Shown in pieces: positions 57,433 through 64,000 of a stretch of DNA of 64,000 nt. The first letter of the stretch is position 1; each line of letters opens with the position of its first letter. The notes under the pieces were generated by a model. The model saw nothing but the letters and a program-made list of their open reading frames with translations. It was not told the DNA's origin and did not search any database. The DNA lies in contig JBNPWE010000001.1 of the NCBI GenBank assembly GCA_050433985.1, positions 1-64,000 on the forward strand, read 5' to 3'. Origin of the DNA: JACIYW01 sp014359745 (GTDB lineage Bacteria > Pseudomonadota > Alphaproteobacteria > Rhodobacterales > Rhodobacteraceae). The translations under genes were made by a program, and so were the position numbers.

Positions 57433-58125
57433 ATGACCGAAAGCGCATCCCTTCCCCCCCTGATCGCCATCGTCGGGTCCGACGGATCGGGCAAATCCAC
57501 CCTTGGCACCGCCCTGCTGGACTGGATGAATGAAAGCCGACCGACGCGGCTTTGCCATCTGGGCAAACAGACCGGCAACATCGGCCGCGCCATCGGGCGC
57601 CTGCCGCTGGTGGGCGGGCGGCTTGACAAGACGCTGCATGAAAAGGCCGCAAAGGCCACTGATCCGGCCGGGCCGGGCGTTGTCACGGCGCTTGTCATCT
57701 ATCTTTTCTCGATGCGCCGGGTGTGGCGGTTCAAGCGGATGCTGGCGTTGCGCGCCAAGGGCTTTGCGATCCTGACCGACCGGTTCCCGCAACTGGCGGT
57801 GCCGGGCAAGGTCGATGGTCTTGGCCTTGACGAGGCCGCCACGGGGTCTGGGCTGGTGCGCTGGCTGGCCCGCAGGGAACGGCGCCACTACGAATGGATG
57901 GCAAGCCACAAGCCCGATCTGGTGATCCGCCTGACGGTGGATCTGGCGACCGCCGTCGCGCGCAAGCCCGATCACCGCGTTTCGTCGCTGGAAACCAAGA
58001 TCCGCGATGTCGAACGGCTGACATTCGGCGGCGCACCGATCCTTGACATCGATTCGGCGCTTTCGGCCGACGCGGTGCTGGACCACGCCAAGGCCGCCAT
58101 CACCGGGGTACTGGAGCAGCGATGA
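57433..58125 (+). CDS. Thymidylate-kinase-like P-loop protein, paralogue 2
   Basis: A 230-residue P-loop kinase related along its whole length to the gene at 56362. Paired segments: LIAIVGSDGSGKSTLGTALL, ARPTRLCHLG-like RPTRLCHLGKQTGNIGRAIG, MRRVWRFKRMLALRAKGFAI, LTDRFPQLAVPGKVDGLGLD and DLVIRLTVDLATAVARKPDH, LTFGGAPILDID. It lacks the N-terminal extension of paralogue 1. The next gene (flippase-like) starts 25 bp downstream, suggesting a shared transcript and pathway. Confidence 0.8.
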   Translation: MTESASLPPLIAIVGSDGSGKSTLGTALLDWMNESRPTRLCHLGKQTGNIGRAIGRLPLVGGRLDKTLHEKAAKATDPAGPGVVTALVIYLFSMRRVWRFKRMLALRAKGFAILTDRFPQLAVPGKVDGLGLDEAATGSGLVRWLARRERRHYEWMASHKPDLVIRLTVDLATAVARKPDHRVSSLETKIRDVERLTFGGAPILDIDSALSADAVLDHAKAAITGVLEQR

Positions 58126-58150
58126 AGGACGGGCCATCCCGCAAGGCGTC

Positions 58151-59485
58151 ATGAGGCGCTGGTTTGCCGACGGGGCCTTTCGCGCGGTCATGCGCAACGC
58201 AAGCTATCTGGGCGCGGCCAAGGCGCTGGCGGCACCGCTGGGACTGATCGCGCTGGCAGCGGCAGGCCGTGGTATGACGCCCGAGATGTTCGGTCTTTTG
58301 ATGGTCGTTCACGCCTATGCGCTGGGGGCGGGCACCATTGTCAAGTTCCAGACCTGGCAGGTGATCATCCGCTATGCCGCCCCGGCGCTGGCGCGCAAGG
58401 ATCGCGGCGTCGCGCGCGATGCCATCCGGTTTGCGCTTGGGCTTGACCTGCTCAGCGCGGGGTTCGGCATGGCCGGGGCGATGGCGCTGCTGCCCTTCAT
58501 CGGCGGCAAACTGGGGATTGACGCCGGGGTGATGCCGCTTGCGCTGATCTATTGCACCCTGATCCCGACCATGTCGGCGGCAACGCCCACCGGGGTGTTG
58601 CGGGTGCTGGATCGGTTCGACCTGATCGGCGCGCAGCAGCTTGTCACCCCGGCGGTGCGGGCACTGGGCGCCGCCATCTGTTATTTCTGGGGGCTGGGTT
58701 TCACCGGTTTCATGGTGGCCTGGTATGTCGGCGATCTGGCGGGGGATCTGGTTTTATGGGCGCTGGCCGCCCGCGAATTGCGGCGCCACGACCTGATGGA
58801 TGCGTTCCGCCCCGGTCTGGTGAAAACCGCGCGCCGCCTGCCCGGTGCCTGGGGTTTCGCCTGGACAACCAATCTTGCGCATTCGCTTTACGCGGCCTGG
58901 GGGCCGGTCAGCAATCTTGTGGTGGCGGCGGTGCTGGGCCCGGCGGCGGCCGGCCTTTACAAGATCGCCACCACCCTGCTCGACTCGGCCAAGAAGCCCG
59001 CCGATCTGGTCAGCCGCAGCTTCTTTCCCGAGGTGATGCGCCTTGATCCGGCCAGCAAGCACCCCTGGCGGCTGGGCCTGCGGGTGGGGATCATCGCCGG
59101 GGCGGTCGGCCTTGTGCTGGTTGGGGTGGTGATGATTGCCGGGCGGCCGCTGATCGGCTTTGCCTTTGGCGAGGAGTACCTTGAGGCCTTTGGCCTGATG
59201 CAGATCATGACCTGGGCGCTTGTGGTGTCGATGGCAACGTTTCAACTGGAATCACTGCTTTACATGGTCGGGCGGCAGGTGGCGTCGCTGGTGGCGCGGT
59301 CGGTGGGGACGGCGATCTACCTGGTGATCCTTTATGTCCTTGGCCATCTGTTCGGCCTGACCGGGGTGGGCTTTGCGTTCTTGTTGGGAACAATCGTGAT
59401 GGCCGGTTTCATGCTGGCGCTTACCTTGCAGAGCTTCGCGCGCCGGGCCGATTATGCCCAGCCGGAACTGGTTGCGCGGCACTGA
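58151..59485 (+). CDS. Oligosaccharide flippase-like (MATE/Wzx-type) membrane protein
   Basis: A 444-residue protein with about 12 hydrophobic helices. It begins AVMRNASYLGAAKALAAPLG, the usual first helix of Wzx/polysaccharide-biosynthesis proteins, and has AAGLYKIATTLLDSAKKPAD in the middle, a conserved segment of that group. Such proteins move lipid-linked glycans across the inner membrane. No glycosyltransferase gene is in the window. ATG 58151 is chosen because the preceding frame overlaps the kinase gene. Confidence 0.8.
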   Translation: MRRWFADGAFRAVMRNASYLGAAKALAAPLGLIALAAAGRGMTPEMFGLLMVVHAYALGAGTIVKFQTWQVIIRYAAPALARKDRGVARDAIRFALGLDLLSAGFGMAGAMALLPFIGGKLGIDAGVMPLALIYCTLIPTMSAATPTGVLRVLDRFDLIGAQQLVTPAVRALGAAICYFWGLGFTGFMVAWYVGDLAGDLVLWALAARELRRHDLMDAFRPGLVKTARRLPGAWGFAWTTNLAHSLYAAWGPVSNLVVAAVLGPAAAGLYKIATTLLDSAKKPADLVSRSFFPEVMRLDPASKHPWRLGLRVGIIAGAVGLVLVGVVMIAGRPLIGFAFGEEYLEAFGLMQIMTWALVVSMATFQLESLLYMVGRQVASLVARSVGTAIYLVILYVLGHLFGLTGVGFAFLLGTIVMAGFMLALTLQSFARRADYAQPELVARH

Positions 59486-59512
59486 TGGGGGGCCAGGGAA
59501 TGGGAGGCACAT

Positions 59513-60361
59513 ATGATCCTGAAAGCCCGTGATCTGGATGCAGAGGCCTTTGACGCCGCCACGCTTGACGCGCTTTTTGACGCGATCCTGATCAATGACG
59601 TGGTGGATGATACCACCCCCCTGCCCGACACCATCACCCTGGATATCGACGCGCGCCACCTGATCGGCTGTTTCCGTATCAGCCGGCAGTTGTGGAAGAC
59701 CAGCGGCTATGCGGCCGATCTGGCCGATCTGCTGAACCGGCTGGCCCAAAACGGCGATCTGGACAAGGGCGAACGCCTGCGCTTCAAACATGTGCGGGCA
59801 AAGTTCAAACATCTGCGCTTTGCCCATGCGCTTTACGACCGGTGCCACCGCTACCCGGTGGTGCTGCACTGGATGACAACGGCGATGGGCCACCTTCAGG
59901 ATGCCATCAAGGCGCGCAACGCGCGGGCGATCCGGCGCGAGGTGGCGATCGTGCGGGCGTTCCTGACCTGGCTGCCCCAACGCCGGATCACCCATGAGGT
60001 GAACCGCCTTGATGCGGCCGACAGCGCCGGTTTTCACGCCTATGTCATGACCCAGATCGGCAAGCTGCGCGGGGTTCTGGATCATGACGCCGTGACCGGG
60101 GCCGAATTTCACGCCACCCGCAAGATCATCAGCCGACAGGTGTCGTTCTATGACGACCTGCGCACCATCGCGCCATCGGACGAGGCGTTCGCGATGTCGC
60201 GCGCCCTGGCGGCGATCAACGGGCTTATGGGGCAGATGCACGATGATCTGATCGCCGAAAAGATCGTCGGCACCCGCGATTACCACCGCGAGAGATTTGC
60301 GTTTCCAGACGCGATCGGCACACGCCTGCGCGCGCTGGCCGATCGCTATCCGCCTTGCTGA
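59513..60361 (+). CDS. Histidine-rich helical protein, CHAD-like
   Basis: A 282-residue, almost entirely helical protein with two comparable basic helices, RLRFKHVRAKFKHLRFAHAL and EFHATRKIISRQVSFYDDLR. They resemble the LHxxRKxxKxLRyxxE helices of CHAD domains, which bind polyphosphate. The C-terminal SRALAAINGLMGQMHDDLIA also fits the end of a CHAD domain (LxxLQxxLGxxxD). Identity is low, so this is a tentative call. No signal or membrane segment. It follows the flippase by 27 bp in the same direction. Confidence 0.45.
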   Translation: MILKARDLDAEAFDAATLDALFDAILINDVVDDTTPLPDTITLDIDARHLIGCFRISRQLWKTSGYAADLADLLNRLAQNGDLDKGERLRFKHVRAKFKHLRFAHALYDRCHRYPVVLHWMTTAMGHLQDAIKARNARAIRREVAIVRAFLTWLPQRRITHEVNRLDAADSAGFHAYVMTQIGKLRGVLDHDAVTGAEFHATRKIISRQVSFYDDLRTIAPSDEAFAMSRALAAINGLMGQMHDDLIAEKIVGTRDYHRERFAFPDAIGTRLRALADRYPPC

Positions 60362-60539
60362 AACACCGCCCCTCAGGCCATTGCACGGCGAAAATCCCGC
60401 ATCCAGCCCAGACCCCCGGCGGTGGTGGCCCGCTGACCGGGGCAGCACCCGAGGCCAGACCATTGCCAGACCGCCAAGCCACGGCCATTCCGGCCCCACC
60501 AACGCTTGCACTTGCCGCGCTGCTCGGGCACCTAGGGCC

Positions 60540-61907
60540 ATGGCAAAAGCGGCGGCCACCTTCACCTGTTCCGAATGCGGCGCCACCCATGGCAAATGGG
60601 CGGGGCGCTGCGATGCCTGCGGCGGCTGGAACACCGTGGTGGAAGAGGCGCCGCTGTCATCCGGCCCGCCCTCCAAGGGCCTGGGCGCGAAACGCGGCCG
60701 GCTGATCCCGCTGACCACGCTGTCCACCCGCGAAACCCCGCCGCCCCGCGCCACTTCGGGCATCGGCGAGCTTGACCGGGTGCTGGGCGGCGGGCTGGTG
60801 GCGGGATCGGCCATTCTGGTCGGCGGCGACCCCGGCATCGGCAAATCCACGCTGTTGTTGCAGGCGGCGGCGCGCTTTGCCGGGACCGGGCTGTCGTGCC
60901 TTTATGTGTCGGGCGAAGAGGCCCCGGCCCAGGTCAGGCTGCGCGCAGAGCGCCTTGGCCTTGCCGATGCGCCGGTGCAGCTTGCCGCCGAAACCAGCCT
61001 GCGCGACATCCTGACGACGCTGGATCAGCTGCGCCCCGATCTGGCGATCATCGACTCGATCCAGACCATGTGGTCCGATCAGGTCGAAAGCGCGCCGGGG
61101 TCGGTGTCGCAGGTGCGCACCGCCGCGCATGAGCTGGTAACATTTGCCAAGACGCGCGGCACGGCGGTGATCCTGGTCGGCCATGTCACCAAGGATGGCC
61201 AGATCGCCGGCCCCCGCGTGGTTGAACACATGGTCGATTGCGTGCTTTATTTCGAGGGTGAGCGCGGCCACCAGTTCCGCATCCTGCGCGCCGTCAAGAA
61301 CCGCTTTGGCCCCGCCGATGAAATCGGCGTGTTCGAGATGACCGGTGCGGGACTGGCAGAGGTCGCCAACCCCTCGGCCCTGTTTCTGGCCGGGCGCGAC
61401 GAACCGGCCCCCGGATCGGTGGTCTTTGCCGGGATCGAGGGCACGCGACCGCTGCTTGTGGAATTTCAGGCCCTTGTCACCCCGGCCCCGCCCGGCACCG
61501 CGCGGCGCAGCGTGGTGGGCTGGGACGGCGGGCGGCTGGCGATGATCCTGGCGGTGCTTGAGGCGCGGTGCGGCATCCCGTTTCAGGGGATGGATGTCTA
61601 TCTGAACGTCGCGGGCGGGCTGCGCATCACCGAACCGGCCGCCGATCTGGCCGTTGCCGCGGCGCTCTTGTCATCGCGCGAGGATGTGGCGCTGCCCCGC
61701 GATACGGTGGTCTTTGGCGAAATAAGCCTCTCGGGGGCGCTGCGCCCGGTCTCGCAGGTCGAAAACAGGTTGAAAGAGGCGCAAAAACTTGGTTTCTCAC
61801 AGGCGATCATTCCCGGCCCGGTCAAACCCGGCATCGGCGCGGGCATGGTGATACGCAAGATGGTGGACCTGACGACATTTGTCGGCGATATATTCGGGGC
61901 GGGATAA
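60540..61907 (+). CDS. radA: DNA repair and recombination protein RadA
   Basis: A 455-residue RadA, a RecA-like branch-migration helicase with a C-terminal Lon-protease-like domain. Marks: zinc finger CSECGATHGKWAGRCDACGG, LVGGDPGIGKSTLLLQAAAR (Walker A), AVKNRFGPADEIGVFEM (the KNRFG motif) and the peptidase-like fold (VYLNVAGGLRITEPAADLAV) that lacks catalysis. The open frame from 60297 is not coding upstream; ATG 60540 fits the family. Confidence 0.95.
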   Translation: MAKAAATFTCSECGATHGKWAGRCDACGGWNTVVEEAPLSSGPPSKGLGAKRGRLIPLTTLSTRETPPPRATSGIGELDRVLGGGLVAGSAILVGGDPGIGKSTLLLQAAARFAGTGLSCLYVSGEEAPAQVRLRAERLGLADAPVQLAAETSLRDILTTLDQLRPDLAIIDSIQTMWSDQVESAPGSVSQVRTAAHELVTFAKTRGTAVILVGHVTKDGQIAGPRVVEHMVDCVLYFEGERGHQFRILRAVKNRFGPADEIGVFEMTGAGLAEVANPSALFLAGRDEPAPGSVVFAGIEGTRPLLVEFQALVTPAPPGTARRSVVGWDGGRLAMILAVLEARCGIPFQGMDVYLNVAGGLRITEPAADLAVAAALLSSREDVALPRDTVVFGEISLSGALRPVSQVENRLKEAQKLGFSQAIIPGPVKPGIGAGMVIRKMVDLTTFVGDIFGAG

Positions 61908-61924
61908 GCCCAAGGGGAGTGTGC

Positions 61925-62527
61925 ATGGAAGGCTTTACCATCATCGACGCCGTGGTTGCGGTGGTCATCGTCCTTTCGGCGATCCTTGCCTATTCGCGCG
62001 GGTTCGTGCGCGAAACCATGGCAATCCTTGGCTGGGTCGCGGCCGCCGTGCTGGCCTATCTTTTCGCGCCGCAGGTGGAACCGCTGATCAAGGAAATTCC
62101 GATGGTCAATTCGGTTCTGGGCGAAAGCTGCGAACTGGCCATCATCGCGGCCTTTGCGGTGGTCTTTGCGCTGGCGCTGGTGCTGGCGTCGCTGTTCACG
62201 CCGCTGTTTTCGGGCGTCGTGCAACGATCCGCGCTGGGCAGCGTCGATCACGGGCTTGGGTTCCTGTTCGGGGTGGCGCGCGGCGTCATTCTGGTGACGG
62301 TGGCCTTTGTCGTCTACGATCGCGCCATGGCCGATGCCAGCATTCCGATGGTGGCCGACAGCCAGTCAGCGGGCATTTTCGGCGCGTTCGAAAAGACACT
62401 GAGCGAACAGATCCCCGCCGATGCCCCCGGCTGGATCGTCGCCCGCTATGAGGGGCTGGTAAAAAGCTGCGGCGTGGCCGAGACCCCGGCAAACGGCGCT
62501 GCCCCCGTACCCGGCCAGGGCGCCTGA
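61925..62527 (+). CDS. cvpA: CvpA-family membrane protein
   Basis: A 200-residue protein with four membrane helices (FTIIDAVVAVVIVLSAILAY, AILGWVAAAVLAYLFAPQVE, LAIIAAFAVVFALALVLASL, GFLFGVARGVILVTVAFVVY). CvpA is needed for colicin V production in E. coli and lies before purF in many genomes, as here. AAGGGGAGTGTGC precedes the ATG. Molecular role is poorly known. Confidence 0.92.
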   Translation: MEGFTIIDAVVAVVIVLSAILAYSRGFVRETMAILGWVAAAVLAYLFAPQVEPLIKEIPMVNSVLGESCELAIIAAFAVVFALALVLASLFTPLFSGVVQRSALGSVDHGLGFLFGVARGVILVTVAFVVYDRAMADASIPMVADSQSAGIFGAFEKTLSEQIPADAPGWIVARYEGLVKSCGVAETPANGAAPVPGQGA

Positions 62528-62640
62528 TCGCGGGCGCGGCACCATCTGCCCGCAATTTCGTGATCCTTTCGTGACATTCCCCCCCGCTTGGCGTTAAGAC
62601 CGTCCCGTGCCCTGCAACGGGATTCGGAGCAACCGACCAT

Positions 62641-64000
62641 ATGCGCGATCTGCCCCCCAGCCACCCTTTCGATGATGACAAACTGCGCGAGGAATGCGGC
62701 GTCTTTGGCGTTGTCGGCGTCGCCGATGCCGCGAATTTCGTGGCCCTTGGCATGCACGCCCTGCAACATCGCGGGCAAGAGGCCGGCGGGCTGATCACCT
62801 ATGCGCCGCAAAGCGGCTTTCAATCGGCCCACCGTTTCGGCCTTGTGCGCGACAATTTCACCCGCGCCAGCCTGATGGAAACCCTGCCCGGCACCATCGG
62901 CATCGGCCATGTGCGCTATTCCACCGCCGGGTCAAAGGGGGCGACCGCCATCCGCGACGTGCAGCCGTTCTTTGGTGAATTCGCCATGGGCGGCGCGGCG
63001 ATTGCCCATAACGGCAACATCACCAATGCCGACGCGCTGCGCCGTGAGCTGATAGAGCGCGGATCGATCTTTCAATCCTCGTCCGACAGCGAATGCATCA
63101 TCCACCTGATGGCGCGCTCCATCCAGAAAAACATCCCCGAACGGATGAAAGACGCCCTGCGCCGGGTCGAAGGCGCGTTCTCGGTGGTGGCGATGACGCG
63201 CACCAAGCTGATCGGGGTGCGTGACCCTCTGGGGGTGCGCCCGCTGGTGCTGGGCCGGGTCGGCGATGGCTGGGTGCTGTCATCGGAGACCTGCGCGCTT
63301 GACATCATCGGCGCCGAATTCCTGCGTGAGATCGAGCCCGGCGAAATGGTGGTGATCGACGCCAAGGGCCTTGAAAGCTTCCGCCCGTTCGAGGCGCGCG
63401 CCTCGCGGTTCTGCATCTTTGAGCATGTCTATTTCTCGCGCCCCGATTCGCTTCTGGGCGGGCGATCCGTCTATGAAACCCGCCGCCAGATCGGCGTTGA
63501 ACTGGCGCGCGAGGCCCCGGTAGAGGCCGATCTGGTCTGCCCCGTGCCCGACAGCGGCACGCCCGCCGCCATCGGCTACAGCCAGGAATCGGGCATTCCC
63601 TTTGCCATGGGGATCATCCGCAACCAGTACATGGGCCGCACCTTCATCGAGCCTTCGGAACAGATCCGCAACATGGGCGTGCGCCTGAAGCTCAACGTCA
63701 ACCGCACGCTGATCCGTGGCAAACGGGTGGTGCTGGTTGATGATTCGGTGGTGCGCGGCACGACCAGCCTGAAGATCAAGGAAATGATCCTTGAAGCCGG
63801 CGCGGCCGAGGTGCATTTTCGCATCGCCTCCCCCCCCACCGCCTGGCCCTGTTTCTACGGGGTCGATACGCCCGAACGCGGCAAGCTGCTGGCCGCCAAC
63901 ATGACCGAGGATGAGATGCGCGAACATATCGGCGTCGACAGCCTGCGATTCATCTCGCTCGACGGGCTTTACCGCGCGGCGGGCGAGGCAAAGGGGCGCA
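62641..64000 (+). CDS. purF: Amidophosphoribosyltransferase, 3' end beyond window
   Basis: First enzyme of purine synthesis, making phosphoribosylamine from PRPP and glutamine. Partial: 453 codons are present and the frame is open at the window edge. Cys19 in REECGVFGVVG is the N-terminal nucleophile after propeptide removal. MHALQHRGQEAGGLITYAPQ and GIGHVRYSTAGSKG belong to the glutaminase domain, and GKRVVLVDDSVVRGTTSLKI is the PRPP-binding site. CvpA lies 113 bp upstream; the intergenic region probably contains the purF promoter. Confidence 0.96.
   Translation, partial: MRDLPPSHPFDDDKLREECGVFGVVGVADAANFVALGMHALQHRGQEAGGLITYAPQSGFQSAHRFGLVRDNFTRASLMETLPGTIGIGHVRYSTAGSKGATAIRDVQPFFGEFAMGGAAIAHNGNITNADALRRELIERGSIFQSSSDSECIIHLMARSIQKNIPERMKDALRRVEGAFSVVAMTRTKLIGVRDPLGVRPLVLGRVGDGWVLSSETCALDIIGAEFLREIEPGEMVVIDAKGLESFRPFEARASRFCIFEHVYFSRPDSLLGGRSVYETRRQIGVELAREAPVEADLVCPVPDSGTPAAIGYSQESGIPFAMGIIRNQYMGRTFIEPSEQIRNMGVRLKLNVNRTLIRGKRVVLVDDSVVRGTTSLKIKEMILEAGAAEVHFRIASPPTAWPCFYGVDTPERGKLLAANMTEDEMREHIGVDSLRFISLDGLYRAAGEAKGR

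Overview
The window is high-GC bacterial DNA that looks like an alphaproteobacterial chromosome of the Rhodobacterales (Rhodobacter/Paracoccus/Roseobacter type). The grounds are gene content and order: tsaD divergent from hemD followed by a mitofilin-like and a HemY-like protein, a DksA lacking most zinc-finger cysteines, DUF4167-prmC-prfA, purE-purK, radA-cvpA-purF, and small proteins known mainly from this order. This is inferred from reading; no database search was run. No tRNA, rRNA or CRISPR array was seen.

Positions 1-20.6 kb are an accessory and partly decaying region. Three export systems lie close together: an RND pump with adaptor (704-4976, minus), an RbbA/YhhJ-type ABC exporter with adaptor and a lipoprotein hydrolase (8122-14130), and an EmrAB-like pump with a MarR regulator (14829-17983). 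Between them is an HxlR regulator divergent from a DODA-type dioxygenase, a QorB-like NAD(P)-binding reductase and a DUF5519-like protein. Gene debris is frequent: an SDR start, a deleted TetR regulator, a duplicated ABC permease tail, an acyl-CoA ligase broken by a repeat, and IS110- and IS5-type transposase remnants.

Positions 20.8-27.7 kb hold propionate/methylmalonyl-CoA metabolism: pccA, a DUF4174 secreted protein and methylmalonyl-CoA mutase. A broken GNAT gene follows, cut by a dispersed repeat, and then a secreted protein of unknown role. The partner pccB is not in the window.

Positions 27.3-48 kb are mostly core genes: EVE and YciI proteins, gpsA and tsaD on the minus strand; hemD, mitofilin-like and HemY-like proteins on the plus strand; an ABC ATPase behind a sodium:solute symporter; an SDR with an altered active site; a peroxiredoxin and a cysteine-rich GDCCVxC protein; a FAD monooxygenase; dksA; a MoxR ATPase / DUF2927 lipoprotein / small membrane protein / VWA cluster; an M48 protease; a PIN protein; an RlmI-like methyltransferase; and a lipoprotein.

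Positions 48.4-64 kb carry edd behind a LacI-family-like palindrome, DUF4167-prmC-prfA, purE-purK, a Nudix hydrolase, two divergent paralogous thymidylate-kinase-like P-loop proteins next to a flippase-like membrane protein and a CHAD-like helical protein, then radA, cvpA and the first three quarters or more of purF, which runs off the end.

Several short dispersed elements tie the window together. One GAGTATTT...CGAGAGGATG element is present in six intergenic places. A second element of about 106 bp with two hairpins is present twice. Three tandem repeats with an 11-bp period lie between genes. These and the kinase/flippase cluster are the least explained parts.
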